Program-made: the position numbers and the translations under genes
Notes under the pieces: model-generated
Databases searched by the model: none
What the model saw: only the letters and a program-made list of their open reading frames with translations
Told to the model about the DNA's origin: nothing
In this document: piece after piece, positions 29,255-38,998 of the stretch
How positions within the stretch are numbered: the stretch's first letter is position 1
How the letters are laid out: every line of letters starts with the position of its first letter
NCBI RefSeq assembly: GCF_015229955.1
Contig: NZ_JAAKYZ010000003.1
Coordinates: 62,001 to 126,000, forward strand
Direction of reading: 5' to 3'
Length of the DNA: 64,000 nt
From: Campylobacter concisus
Lineage (GTDB): Bacteria; Campylobacterota; Campylobacteria; Campylobacterales; Campylobacteraceae

Positions 29255-30693
29255 AACGAGCGATAATTCTCTTTTGTATTGTTTGTAATTTTCTTTTTGC
29301 TGCGACAAATTCGGAGATATTTGCAAAATTTGATAAAAATTTTGCCAGCTCAAGCAGAAGTGCAAAGATTAAATTTCACAACGATATAAAAGATATCTAT
29401 GTCGACGCGATCATAAAAAATGACAAAAATATAAAAAAACAAGCACTCACAAGACTCATAACCAGCTCAAAATCGCTTGGTTTTGATTCAAGTGGGTATA
29501 TAAAAGATCTAAATGCACTAAATGGCGTAAAGAGCGCCAGTACGCCTAGTACTGCTACTTTGACGTTGCTTAGTGCAACCAAGGTAAATGACACTTTAGT
29601 GCTTAAGTTTAATACAAAAATCGATACTGCAAAACTAAAAACATCCTTTTTGAAGCAGCAAAATACATATAAAAACATTATGGACATTGATGGTAGATTA
29701 AATGGCAATCCGCTAACTTATAAAAATTTCATATCTGATTACATTCACATCTCGCAGTATGATAAAAACACTGTTAGAGTTATTTTTTCTGATAAAATCC
29801 AAAAGACTATAAAAGCAAATGTAACAGGTGATCTGCTTGTAATCAGCGCTCAAAATTTTATCTCAAACGAAAATGTAAAAGCACCACTTCATAAAACTAA
29901 AAACAAAAATGAAGAAGTGCCACACAAAGAGCCTGAGCCAAATTTAAAGCCTCAGCCTGCACAAAGTGAGCCAGTGGCAGCGCCTTTGCCACCAGTTGCG
30001 ACTCGTAAATTTTCACGCAATAAAACGGTCGTCATCGATCCGGGTCATGGCGGCACAGACCCTGGCGCGGTAAATGGCAAACTGCAAGAAAAAACAGCCG
30101 TTTTAGGCGTAGCCAAAAAGCTTGGCGACATACTAAAAGCGCGTGGCTACAAGGTCTATTTTACTAGATCAACCGATGTCTTTATAAATTTAAGAACAAG
30201 AACAAAATTTGCAAACGATAAGATGGCTGATCTTTTTGTTTCTATTCACGCAAATGCCGCTCCAAATGCCACAAAGGCAAAGAGCATGCACGGCATCGAG
30301 ACATTTTTCTTATCGCCTGCAAGAAGCGAACGTAGCAAAAACGCAGCCGCGCTTGAGAATAAATCAGATATCGAAGAGATGAATTACTTTTCGCAGCAGA
30401 CATTTCTAAATGTGCTAAACCGCGAGAAGATTATCGCGTCAAATAAGCTTGGTATCGATATCCAAAAAGAAATTTTAGCAAGTGCTAGAAAGGTCTATGC
30501 TGCAAGTGACGGCAGTGTGAGAGAGGCGCCGTTTTGGGTACTCGTAGGCGCTCTTATGCCAGCAGTTCTTGTTGAGATCGGCTATATCACGCATCCAGTC
30601 GAGGGCGAAAAGCTCTTTAATGATGCATATCAAAATGCCCTTGCAAACGGCATTGCAAACGGCATAGATGGATATTTTGCAAAAAATAGATGA
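29251..30693 (+). CDS. amiA: N-acetylmuramoyl-L-alanine amidase (AmiA type)
   Basis: A periplasmic zinc amidase that cleaves stem peptides from glycan strands during septum splitting. The 480-residue protein has a signal peptide (IILFCIVCNFLFAA), an N-terminal AMIN-like domain, a Pro-rich linker (about residues 220-250) and an Amidase_3 domain. The domain shows VVIDPGHGGTDPGA (zinc His), LQEK (zinc Glu), VSIHANAA (zinc His) and VLVEIGYITHP (catalytic Glu). A helix-rich insertion after GIETFFLSPARS resembles the autoinhibitory region of division amidases that need EnvC-type activators. It overlaps both neighbours by ATGA. Confidence 0.9.
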   Translation: MKRAIILFCIVCNFLFAATNSEIFAKFDKNFASSSRSAKIKFHNDIKDIYVDAIIKNDKNIKKQALTRLITSSKSLGFDSSGYIKDLNALNGVKSASTPSTATLTLLSATKVNDTLVLKFNTKIDTAKLKTSFLKQQNTYKNIMDIDGRLNGNPLTYKNFISDYIHISQYDKNTVRVIFSDKIQKTIKANVTGDLLVISAQNFISNENVKAPLHKTKNKNEEVPHKEPEPNLKPQPAQSEPVAAPLPPVATRKFSRNKTVVIDPGHGGTDPGAVNGKLQEKTAVLGVAKKLGDILKARGYKVYFTRSTDVFINLRTRTKFANDKMADLFVSIHANAAPNATKAKSMHGIETFFLSPARSERSKNAAALENKSDIEEMNYFSQQTFLNVLNREKIIASNKLGIDIQKEILASARKVYAASDGSVREAPFWVLVGALMPAVLVEIGYITHPVEGEKLFNDAYQNALANGIANGIDGYFAKNR

Positions 30694-32558
30694 AAAATGC
30701 AAATTTAAGCTTTAAAGGGCAAATTCCATTTAACGAGGAGTTTGGCGATATCTATTTTAATACCGACAAACCTTGGCTTGAGAGCGAATTTGTCTTTGCA
30801 AGCACACTTGATGAAATTTGGCAGAGGAAAGATAGCTTCGTCATCGCTGAAACTGGCTTTGGTGCTGGGCTAAATTTCTTTACACTTTGTAAGAAATTTA
30901 AAGGTAGTAATAAAAAACTTCACTTTGTTAGTATCGAAAAAAGCCCTATTAAAAAAGAAGATCTTTTAAAAATTTATGAAAATTTAGGCATTTTTAAAGC
31001 TTATGCCAAAAAGCTGATTTTGCTCTATCCACCTCTTATTGAGGGCATACACCGTATAAATTTTGCCCCAAATATCACACTTGATCTTTGCTACGGCGAG
31101 GCTAAAGAAATTTTACCTGAGCTTGATTTTAGCGCTGACATCTGGTTTCTAGATGGCTTTGCTCCAAGTAAAAATGACTCGATCTGGAGCGAAGAAATTT
31201 TTAGGCAGATCGCAAGACTAAGCAAGGTTGGCACGATTGCTAGAACATACTCGTGTGCAAAAATAGTAAAAGATGGGCTAAAGGGCGCTGGCTTTTTGCT
31301 AAGCCTAAAAGAGGGCTATGCTAGAAAACGCCAGATGAGTAGTGCCGTGCTAGAGAAAAAGGATGAAAATTTAAAGGATGCTTGGTTTGTGAGATGCGAA
31401 CCAGTTGCTAGTGTAAATGGTAAAACAGCGCTTATCATAGGAGCTGGCGTGGCTGGACTTGCAACAGCTGGCGAGCTAGCCAAAAATGGCTTTAAAGTGG
31501 TGATCGCCGAGGCAAAGGTCGAAGTGGCTACAAATGGCTCTGGTAATCACTGTGGCGCTTTGATGCCGTTAGTTACCAAGCCCGGGGTAAATTTAGGCCG
31601 CATGCATTTAAACACATTTTTGCAAGCAGTGAGATTTTACAAGGCAACTTTGCCAAAAAGCCTTATTAAATTTAGTGGCTGCATCGACTACGCATTTGAT
31701 GATGAGCTCATCAAAAGATATGGCTCGTGGCAAACTCAAAGCGTAGAGGATATTTTTAAATTTGATGAGAACTTAAAGCCATATCCTGGGATATTTATAA
31801 AAGACGGTGCATACGCTAGGCCAAGAGAAATTTGTAAATTTCTCTCAAGCAACTTTGAAATTTTGTTTAATCACGAGTATGAGAGTAGGGCGCATCTACA
31901 AAACGGCAAGATTAGCGTTAAATTTAAAAACGGCAAAAGCTTGGAGGCTGACATCTTGGTCTTTTGCACTGGCAGTAAGAGCAGTGAAATTTTTAATGGC
32001 TACGACATGCAAATAAGTAGTGTCCGTGGCCAAGTAACCCACTTAAAACCAGTGCTAAAAAATGCCATGCCGCTAAGCGCAAAAGGCTACATCTGCCCAG
32101 TCATTAAAGGAGTGCAAGTTATCGGCGCTACTTATGCCAGAAATGAAATTTGTGATACGCCTAAAGTTGAGGATAATACTAAAAATTTAAGCGATGTAAG
32201 CGAGTTTTTCGACATCAAAAAAGCCACCATTATCGGTTCACGTGTGGGATATAGGAGCTATAGTGGAGACAGATTTCCGATAATTGGCGCCTTGCATGAC
32301 GAAGAATTTTACAAGCAAAACTACAAAGGGCTATTTTGGAGCAAAAATAGAGATAACAATCCAAAAGCAAGCTACGAAAAAAATGTCTTTGTAAATTTTG
32401 CTCACGGCTCGCGAGGTCTTTGCACAGCGATACTTGGAGCAAATTTGATAGCTGATCTTGCGCTTGATCGCCCACTTTGTATAGAAAGATCGCTATTTCA
32501 TGAGCTTCATCCAGCTAGATTTTTGATAAGAAAACTAAAAAAGGGATTAAAATTTTAA
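30690..32558 (+). CDS. mnmC: Bifunctional tRNA mnm5s2U34 biosynthesis protein MnmC
   Basis: Completes the mnm5 modification at the wobble uridine. The 622-residue protein has an N-terminal SAM-dependent methyltransferase domain (FVIAETGFGAGLNF, then DIWFLDGFAPSKND). A FAD-dependent oxidoreductase domain starts at ALIIGAGVAGLATAGELAKN (about residue 247), with GNHCGALMPLV and GSRVGYRSYSGDRFPIIG later. The length fits a full fusion. It overlaps amiA by ATGA and ends at a bidirectional terminator. Confidence 0.92.
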   Translation: MKNANLSFKGQIPFNEEFGDIYFNTDKPWLESEFVFASTLDEIWQRKDSFVIAETGFGAGLNFFTLCKKFKGSNKKLHFVSIEKSPIKKEDLLKIYENLGIFKAYAKKLILLYPPLIEGIHRINFAPNITLDLCYGEAKEILPELDFSADIWFLDGFAPSKNDSIWSEEIFRQIARLSKVGTIARTYSCAKIVKDGLKGAGFLLSLKEGYARKRQMSSAVLEKKDENLKDAWFVRCEPVASVNGKTALIIGAGVAGLATAGELAKNGFKVVIAEAKVEVATNGSGNHCGALMPLVTKPGVNLGRMHLNTFLQAVRFYKATLPKSLIKFSGCIDYAFDDELIKRYGSWQTQSVEDIFKFDENLKPYPGIFIKDGAYARPREICKFLSSNFEILFNHEYESRAHLQNGKISVKFKNGKSLEADILVFCTGSKSSEIFNGYDMQISSVRGQVTHLKPVLKNAMPLSAKGYICPVIKGVQVIGATYARNEICDTPKVEDNTKNLSDVSEFFDIKKATIIGSRVGYRSYSGDRFPIIGALHDEEFYKQNYKGLFWSKNRDNNPKASYEKNVFVNFAHGSRGLCTAILGANLIADLALDRPLCIERSLFHELHPARFLIRKLKKGLKF

Positions 32559-32570
32559 GAGAGAATTAGT

Positions 32571-32603
32571 AGAAATTCCTAGCACAAGATACTAGGAATT
32601 TCT
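32571..32603. terminator. Bidirectional hairpin between mnmC and putP
   Basis: A perfect 12-bp inverted repeat with arms AGAAATTCCTAG and CTAGGAATTTCT around a nine-base loop, between two convergent genes. The flanks are AT-rich but without a long T run. Confidence 0.65.
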
Positions 32604-32616
32604 TATAAGATAAGGC

Positions 32617-34104
32617 TTAAAGCCTTGTTTTCATCTTTTCAAATTCATCTTTTATGACTTGCTCGTGAGGTTCGCTCGTCATTTTATTTATTGCATCTCC
32701 CCAGATACTTACGCTAATGATCGCTATACAAGACGCTATGATGCCAGGTAAAATTTCATAAACATAAACGTTTAGTCCTGAAGTGATCCAAAATATTACT
32801 GTCGCACCTCCAGCTATCATACCAGCGAGTGCTCCAAGTGCACTCATGCGCTTCCAGTAAAGGCTAAAAAGTAGCACTGGTCCAAAGCTCGCACCAAATC
32901 CAGCCCAAGCGTTGCCAACGACGTTTAGGACATTGTCTGTTGAGATAAAGGCAAGTATTGTAGCAACTATGGCCACTACTACGACAGCATAGCGACTGAT
33001 CGCTGTTTGTGTATTTTGACTAATCTCTTTTTTATAGAATGCAAAGATAAAGTCTTTTGTTACCGAGCTAGATGTAACTAAAAGCTGACTTGAGATAGTA
33101 CTCATGATCGCTGAAAGCACAGCTGAGATGATAATGCCTATAAAAAATGGTGGGAAAAGTAGCTCACCAAGCTTTAAAAATACAGTCTCAGGATCACTAA
33201 GCCCGCCTCTTTGACTAAAGTAGACAAAGCCAATAAGTCCGCTCATAATCGCACCAAGCAACCCAATGCTCATCCAACCAATGCCGATCCTTCTTGCTTT
33301 AGCAAGCTCTTTTGAATCGCGTATCGCCATAAATCTAACAATAATATGTGGCTGGCCAAAATAGCCAAATCCCCAAGCCATAAGTCCTAAAATTCCCCAA
33401 AAAGTTTGATCTCTAAATGGATTTAGGTGATTTGCATCAAGCTTGCTTATCTCCTTTATCAAATTTGTATCGCTTGGCAAGTCTAAATTTAGATATGCCA
33501 CGACTGGGATCGATACTAGGACACAAAACATCAAAAGCCCCTGAAATGCGTCAGTTATACTAACAGCTTTAAATCCACCAAAAAATGTGTAAAAGACCAC
33601 GATAACAAGTGTAAAGACCGCTCCGTAGGCAAATTTTAAACCAAAAAAGCTCTCAAATGTCTTTCCGCCAGCGATAATGCCGCTACTTACATAAAGTGTG
33701 AAAAAGATCAAAATGATAAGACCAGAGATAATTCTTAAAATTTTAGTCCTATCTTTAAAGCGATTTTCTAAAAAGTCTGGTATCGTGATGCTATCACTCG
33801 CAACTTCAGTATAAATTCTAAGCCTCTTTGCTAAAAATAAATAGTTGCAGTAAGCTCCAATGATAAGACCGATTATCATCCACACATTTGCTATGCCAGT
33901 TGCGTATAATGCTCCGGGCACGCCAAGTAGCATCCAACCACTCATATCAGAAGCACCAGCACTAAGTGCAGTAACTACTGGACCCATTCGACGGTTATCT
34001 AGCAGATACTCGTTCATACTTGCATTTTTATCGTAGAAGTATCGTCCGATAAAGAGCAAAAAGCCAAAATAGATGGCGATGGCTAAATAAGACCCAAAGC
34101 TCAT
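32617..34104 (-). CDS. putP: Sodium/proline symporter
   Basis: A member of the sodium:solute symporter family, 495 residues with about 13 membrane segments. It has LLLDNRRMGPVVTALSAGASDMSGWML-type N-terminal residues (the GASDMSGW region contains the sodium/proline site) and AWGFGYFGQPHIIVRFMA, characteristic of PutP. It takes up proline, a known carbon source for Campylobacter. It is divergent from the amino-acid ABC operon, with about 150 bp of shared upstream region. Confidence 0.92.
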   Translation of the reverse strand: MSFGSYLAIAIYFGFLLFIGRYFYDKNASMNEYLLDNRRMGPVVTALSAGASDMSGWMLLGVPGALYATGIANVWMIIGLIIGAYCNYLFLAKRLRIYTEVASDSITIPDFLENRFKDRTKILRIISGLIILIFFTLYVSSGIIAGGKTFESFFGLKFAYGAVFTLVIVVFYTFFGGFKAVSITDAFQGLLMFCVLVSIPVVAYLNLDLPSDTNLIKEISKLDANHLNPFRDQTFWGILGLMAWGFGYFGQPHIIVRFMAIRDSKELAKARRIGIGWMSIGLLGAIMSGLIGFVYFSQRGGLSDPETVFLKLGELLFPPFFIGIIISAVLSAIMSTISSQLLVTSSSVTKDFIFAFYKKEISQNTQTAISRYAVVVVAIVATILAFISTDNVLNVVGNAWAGFGASFGPVLLFSLYWKRMSALGALAGMIAGGATVIFWITSGLNVYVYEILPGIIASCIAIISVSIWGDAINKMTSEPHEQVIKDEFEKMKTRL

Positions 34105-34254
34105 AAATTTCCTTTCAAATTAAGATAAATGGCTTATGTTAATATAAATTTTTTTAAATTACAACATTCAGCGCCGATCCTTAAACGCTTTTAAGCAAAA
34201 TGATATAAATTTTTTCGTATTATTTAAAGCCATATTTTAAAGAGAAGGACGAAG

Positions 34255-34965
34255 TTGAAGGCTCAAAATTTAGCTAAATTTCTATTTTTTATAATAATCG
34301 TCTCACTTGGAGCATATTTTTTCTATCCAAGAGATCTTAGTGAGGCTCAAGAGATCGCTTATATCAAAAGTTACGGAGTGACTTTAGGACTCACGATAGG
34401 CGGTATTGCCATAGGTATAACGCTTGGATTTACCTTGGCGTTTATTAAATTTTTAAATATTAAAGTCTTAAATTTTATAATCGATGAATATATTGATATC
34501 TTACGTGGAACGCCTGTAATACTTCAACTTTTAATATTTTCAGTTGTCATTTTTGCAACATGGAGTGATAATTTTTATGTAGCTCTCATCGCACTTGGAC
34601 TAAATAGCTCTGCTTATGTGGCCGAGATTGTGCGAAGTGGCATAAATAGCGTGGATAAAGGACAAATGGAAGCGGCCCGTGCGATGGGCCTAAACTACTA
34701 TGTTTCGATGCGCGAGATAGTTTTTCCACAAGCTACGAAAAATATCTTGCCAGCTCTTGCAAATGAGTTTATATCACTATTTAAAGAGACATCAGTCGTG
34801 GGTTATATAAGCGTCGTTGATATCACGATGCAAAGTAAGAGCTTGCAAGCGGTCTTTTATAGCCCAGAGCCAGTCATTTTTACAGGTATTGTCTATTATG
34901 TGAGTGTTAAATTTTTTACACTTTTGACAAAACTACTCGAGAGGAGATTAAACCGCCATGATTGA
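34255..34965 (+). CDS. Polar amino-acid ABC transporter permease
   Basis: A 236-residue inner-membrane permease of the His/Glu/Gln family with about five membrane segments. The coupling EAA loop is EAARAMGLNYYVSMREIVFPQA, and IDILRGTPVILQLLIF precedes it. The start is TTG at 34255, preceded by AAGGAC. It overlaps the ATPase gene by 8 bp and is the first gene of a permease-ATPase-binding-protein operon. The substrate amino acid cannot be read from sequence. Confidence 0.88.
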   Translation: MKAQNLAKFLFFIIIVSLGAYFFYPRDLSEAQEIAYIKSYGVTLGLTIGGIAIGITLGFTLAFIKFLNIKVLNFIIDEYIDILRGTPVILQLLIFSVVIFATWSDNFYVALIALGLNSSAYVAEIVRSGINSVDKGQMEAARAMGLNYYVSMREIVFPQATKNILPALANEFISLFKETSVVGYISVVDITMQSKSLQAVFYSPEPVIFTGIVYYVSVKFFTLLTKLLERRLNRHD

Positions 34966-35686
34966 GATTAAAAATTTAAACAAAAGTTATGGCGATTTGC
35001 GAGTTTTAAATGATATTAGCGTAGATATAAAAAAGGGTGAAGTTATAGCGATAATTGGTCCAAGTGGTGGTGGAAAAAGTACATTTTTACGCTGCATAAA
35101 CCGCCTTGAAGAGCCAGATAGCGGGCACATCAAGATAAATGGCGAAGATATTTTAGATAAAAAATCAGACATAAATAAAATTCGCCAAAAAGTGAGCATG
35201 GTTTTTCAGCACTTTAATCTTTTTGCAAATAAAAACGTCTTGCAAAATTTAACTCTAGCTCCGATAAAAGCGGGAATTTTAGATAAAGCAAGCGCAGAAA
35301 AAAGAGCCGATGAGTTGCTAAAAAGTGTTGGGCTAAGTGATAAGAAATTTGCCTATCCGCACAAGCTTTCAGGCGGACAAAAGCAACGTATTGCGATCGC
35401 TAGAAGCCTAGCGATGGAGCCAGAGGTGATACTATTTGACGAGCCGACAAGTGCGCTTGATCCTGAGATGATCGGAGAGGTGCTTGATATCATGAAAGAT
35501 GTTGCCGCAAGGGGCATAACGATGCTTGTGGTGACCCATGAGATGGGCTTTGCAAGAAATGTGGCAAATAGAATTTTCTTTATGGATAAAGGCAAAATCG
35601 CAGTTGATGACACACCAAAAAACGTCTTTACAAATCCGCAACATGAGCGTTTAAAAGAGTTTTTAGGTAAAATTTTAAATCATTAA
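34958..35686 (+). CDS. Polar amino-acid ABC transporter ATP-binding protein
   Basis: A 242-residue GlnQ/HisP-type ATPase. It shows Walker A IGPSGGGKSTFLRCINRLE, Q-loop VFQHFNLF, signature LSGGQKQRIAIARSLAM, Walker B VILFDEPTSALDPE and H-loop VVTHEMGFA. It is coupled to the permease gene by overlap, and the binding-protein gene follows 11 bp after. Confidence 0.93.
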   Translation: MIEIKNLNKSYGDLRVLNDISVDIKKGEVIAIIGPSGGGKSTFLRCINRLEEPDSGHIKINGEDILDKKSDINKIRQKVSMVFQHFNLFANKNVLQNLTLAPIKAGILDKASAEKRADELLKSVGLSDKKFAYPHKLSGGQKQRIAIARSLAMEPEVILFDEPTSALDPEMIGEVLDIMKDVAARGITMLVVTHEMGFARNVANRIFFMDKGKIAVDDTPKNVFTNPQHERLKEFLGKILNH

Positions 35687-35697
35687 AGGAGCAGAAA

Positions 35698-36471
35698 ATG
35701 AGTAAAATTTTAAAATTTTTGATGGCAAGCTTGGTTTTATTTTTACTAGGTTGCGGCGATGACGCTAACAAAAAAAATGCAGTAAATAATGCCGAAGAAG
35801 CTAGTAAAAATGTAGTTTATAAAGTTGGCTCGAGCGCTGATTATCCACCTTTTGAATATCTTGATGAAAACAATAAAATTGTTGGCTTTGAGATAGATTT
35901 ATTAAATGAGATCACCAAAAAAACTGGAATAAAATTTGATGTTGCAAATATGAGCTTTGATGGACTAATATCAGCATTAAAAACCGGTAAAATCGATATT
36001 GCCATAAGCGGAATGAGTGCAACTGATGAGAGAAGAAAATCGGTTGATTTCACCAAGCCATATTATTTTTCAGAAAATTTATTTATCCGCAAAAAAGGCT
36101 CAGATGTAAATAAAGACAACCTTAAGGATAAAAAAATTTCAGCTCAAGTCGGAACATTACAAGAAGAAGCAGCCAAAAGCATAACTACTAAATCGGTACC
36201 AGCTGAAAATGTAGCAGCTGCCATCATGTCACTAAACGCTGGTAAAATCGACGTTGTACTAACTGATCGTCCGATAGGGGTTGAGTATTTAAAACAAAAT
36301 CCAGATTTGGAAGAATTTTTAAGAGTTCCTGATGGTACGGAAGGATTTGCGATGGCGTTTGATAAAGGCAAACACACTGAGCTTATCAAAAAGATAGACG
36401 CAGCGATCGATGAGCTACAAAAATCTGGCGATTTTGACAAAATGCTAGATAAATATGGATTAAAGAAATAA
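35698..36471 (+). CDS. Amino-acid ABC transporter substrate-binding lipoprotein
   Basis: A 257-residue family 3 solute-binding protein. The lipoprotein signal ends in LLGC (Cys19). The mature part has SSADYPPFEYLDENNKIVGF, the MSFDGLISALKTGKIDIAISGMS ligand-domain region and FTKPYYFSENLF. It is the third gene of the transporter operon, with AAAGGAG before the ATG, and is followed by a terminator. It is clearly paralogous to the protein at 38999. Confidence 0.92.
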   Translation: MSKILKFLMASLVLFLLGCGDDANKKNAVNNAEEASKNVVYKVGSSADYPPFEYLDENNKIVGFEIDLLNEITKKTGIKFDVANMSFDGLISALKTGKIDIAISGMSATDERRKSVDFTKPYYFSENLFIRKKGSDVNKDNLKDKKISAQVGTLQEEAAKSITTKSVPAENVAAAIMSLNAGKIDVVLTDRPIGVEYLKQNPDLEEFLRVPDGTEGFAMAFDKGKHTELIKKIDAAIDELQKSGDFDKMLDKYGLKK

Positions 36472-36485
36472 ATCTAAATACAAAA

Positions 36486-36514
36486 TTTGCAGAGAAGCAG
36501 GAATTCTCTGCAAA
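36486..36514 (+). terminator. Terminator of the amino-acid ABC operon
   Basis: Arms TTTGCAGAGAA and TTCTCTGCAAA (11 bp, perfect) surround a seven-base loop, with CTTTTTTCT about ten bases downstream. Confidence 0.75.
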
Positions 36515-36851
36515 AACTCACTTTTTTCTAATTTTTAAAATTTAACATCTTTTAAAAGTAAAATTAATAAAATGACTTAATTATTTTCAAGGAGAAAAAA
36601 TGAAGCTTCTCAGGATGAGAACGGCATTTATTTTAAATGTGCTATTTTCTATTTGTACATATCACAATTTTGTTAAAAAATTCCTACTATTTAATAAAGC
36701 TAAATATAAATTAAAATTTTACATAAATGCGTTAATTGATATTTTTTATAAAAATAACCAAAAGTATTTTTTGGTTGATAAATTTTAAGTATTAAAGTCG
36801 TATGGCTTTATTTTTTGAAGCAGATATTAAGAAAAACTAAAAGGAGAGAAA
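36515..36851. other. AT-rich gap before the chemoreceptor gene; only a doubtful 62-codon frame
   Basis: A stretch of about 340 bases. A frame at 36600-36788 has a good AAGGAG before its ATG but encodes a very AT-driven peptide rich in Lys, Phe, Ile and Asn with one weak hydrophobic segment. I recognise no family. It may be a small protein, a decayed gene start or chance. A strong ribosome-binding site for the chemoreceptor (AAAGGAG) ends the stretch. Confidence 0.4.
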
Positions 36852-38804
36852 ATGAATAATCTAGGTATTAAATCTAAGATTATGGCGATAGTTATCGTCA
36901 GTCTTATTGGCCTTGGTATCATGAGTGCATATATGCTAAATGGTATCTTAAAGACTCGCTCAAAAGCAGAGTTTAGTGAGAAAATCGTGGATACAATAAT
37001 AAATCAAAATAATTTTATCCATGAAATGCAAAAAGAACGCGGATTTAGCTCAGGTGTGTTAGCAGGAGGGGATAATAAAAATTTATTAGAGCAGCGTAAA
37101 AAAGTAGACGCTATGCTTGATAAGCTTGAAGAGAAAAATGAAATAGCTTCAGAGATAAATAGTATCCGCTCAAATGTAGATCAAAAAAGTGGCAATGATC
37201 TAATTAGCCGTATAACAAAAATTTTAAGAAAAGAGGTTATTGCTATAAATGGATATAGCGATAAGCTCGAGCCTAGCTTGGTAGATGATCTAAAGCGTAT
37301 CATTATTGTTGGTGAGATAAAAGAGTCTCTTGGTATTTTGCGTGCTACTTTAAATGGGGTTTTTACTAAAAAGAGCATAAGCAAAGAGGACTACAATAAA
37401 GTAGTTGCACTAAATAGCGTTATAAATAAATTTATGCAGGATTTTTACGATTACAATCCAAAAGAATTTAGTGACGAATTTGATGCTATCGCTAGAAAAA
37501 AGGCTGATTTTATAGATGCGATGAATATTATTAAAAATGTAGTTGCCACTGAAGATGTATCTTATGATGCAGCAAGTTGGTTTTCAAAGATAAGCATTTC
37601 AATAGATGCGATGAGAGAGCTTGAACTTAAACTACTTGATAATATGCAAAAAGATGCAATACGTATTAAGGGTGATGCAAATACCGAACTTATTATAAGT
37701 TCTATTGTGATTGCGATTTGTATTTTGCTTATGTTGCTAGTATCTACATTAATAGGTAAAAACCTGATCTCTGGTATAGATCAGACTAAAAATGGCTTAG
37801 TTAGATTTTTTGACTTCTTAAATTATAAATCTAATAAGGCTGAATTTTTAGATCGTAGTGGTAGCGACGAGATCGGACAGATGAGTGCACTGATAAATGA
37901 GAATATCAAACAAATCGAGGCAAATTTATCTGAGCAAAATAATTTCATTAAAGAAGCAAATACTTTTGTAAATCAAATTGGCAAAGGTAACTACGTAGCT
38001 CAGCTTAACGCAGATACTTCAAATCCTGCACTTAGCCAGCTAAAACAAACTTTCAAAGACTTACAAATCGCACTAAAACATGCTATTGCGGAAAATGGTG
38101 ATGACGTGTTAAATCTACTAGAAAGCTTTAAAAAACAAGACTTTACTAAAAGGCTTGAAGATGATGGCAAGATGGCGGTTGGCATAAATGCTCTTGGTGA
38201 AGAGATAGCCAAAATGTTAAGGGCAAATTTAGATCAAGCTCATGTGCTAGAAGAAAAGGCTGAGTCTTTAAGTCAGTCAATGAAAGAACTAACTCAAGGT
38301 GCAAATGTACAAGCAAGCTCACTTCAGGAGTCTGCTGCCGCAGTAGAGCAAATGTCAAGCTCAATGAATGCAATATCTCAAAAAACATCTGATGTTATTA
38401 GACAAAGTGATGAGATCAAAAACATCATAACTATTATTAGAGATATAGCTGATCAAACAAATTTACTAGCTCTTAATGCCGCGATCGAGGCGGCACGTGC
38501 AGGAGAGCACGGCAGAGGCTTTGCGGTCGTTGCAGATGAGGTTAGAAAACTAGCAGAGAGAACTCAAAAATCTCTAACAGAGATCGAAGCAAATACAAAC
38601 GTACTAGCTCAATCAATCAATGAAATGAGCGAATCTATAAAAGAGCAAAGTGAAGGAATCAATATGATAAACCAATCAGTTGCTCAAATAGACACACTTA
38701 CAAAAGAAAATGTAGTAATTGTCAATAAAGCAAATGAAGTAACATCTGATGTTGACGACATGGCTAAGGCGATAGTAAACGAAGTTAGAAAAAGTAAATT
38801 TTAA
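36852..38804 (+). CDS. Methyl-accepting chemotaxis protein with NIT-type periplasmic sensor
   Basis: A 650-residue chemoreceptor. A first membrane segment (about residues 10-30) is followed by a periplasmic domain with [17 protein letters not shown], the signature of the NIT (nitrate/nitrite-sensing-like) domain. A second membrane segment lies near residues 280-300, then a HAMP-like linker region. The conserved signalling hairpin [20 protein letters not shown] continues into [19 protein letters not shown]. The ligand is not proven, since NIT domains bind nitrate in some proteins only. It lies between two paralogous amino-acid-binding protein genes and ends with a hairpin. Confidence 0.88.
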   Translation: MNNLGIKSKIMAIVIVSLIGLGIMSAYMLNGILKTRSKAEFSEKIVDTIINQNNFIHEMQKERGFSSGVLAGGDNKNLLEQRKKVDAMLDKLEEKNEIASEINSIRSNVDQKSGNDLISRITKILRKEVIAINGYSDKLEPSLVDDLKRIIIVGEIKESLGILRATLNGVFTKKSISKEDYNKVVALNSVINKFMQDFYDYNPKEFSDEFDAIARKKADFIDAMNIIKNVVATEDVSYDAASWFSKISISIDAMRELELKLLDNMQKDAIRIKGDANTELIISSIVIAICILLMLLVSTLIGKNLISGIDQTKNGLVRFFDFLNYKSNKAEFLDRSGSDEIGQMSALINENIKQIEANLSEQNNFIKEANTFVNQIGKGNYVAQLNADTSNPALSQLKQTFKDLQIALKHAIAENGDDVLNLLESFKKQDFTKRLEDDGKMAVGINALGEEIAKMLRANLDQAHVLEEKAESLSQSMKELTQGANVQASSLQESAAAVEQMSSSMNAISQKTSDVIRQSDEIKNIITIIRDIADQTNLLALNAAIEAARAGEHGRGFAVVADEVRKLAERTQKSLTEIEANTNVLAQSINEMSESIKEQSEGINMINQSVAQIDTLTKENVVIVNKANEVTSDVDDMAKAIVNEVRKSKF

Positions 38805-38833
38805 TCTTTGACTTACTCTTAGAGCTCCTATTA

Positions 38834-38864
38834 TTCTATCCCTTAAGATAATTAAGGGATAGAA
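38834..38864. terminator. Perfect hairpin after the chemoreceptor gene
   Basis: Arms TTCTATCCCTTAA and TTAAGGGATAGAA (13 bp, perfect) with a five-base loop. No T run follows directly, so it may act as a terminator or mRNA-protecting stem. Confidence 0.55.
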
Positions 38865-38998
38865 CTTATCTATAAAAATTTATATGCTACTTTGCTATAC
38901 GATTATTTATAGCATTTTTCTTTTATTACGGATTTAAACAATTTTTAATAGAGAAATACTGATAATTAAGCCACTAAATCACCTTAAAGGACACTATT

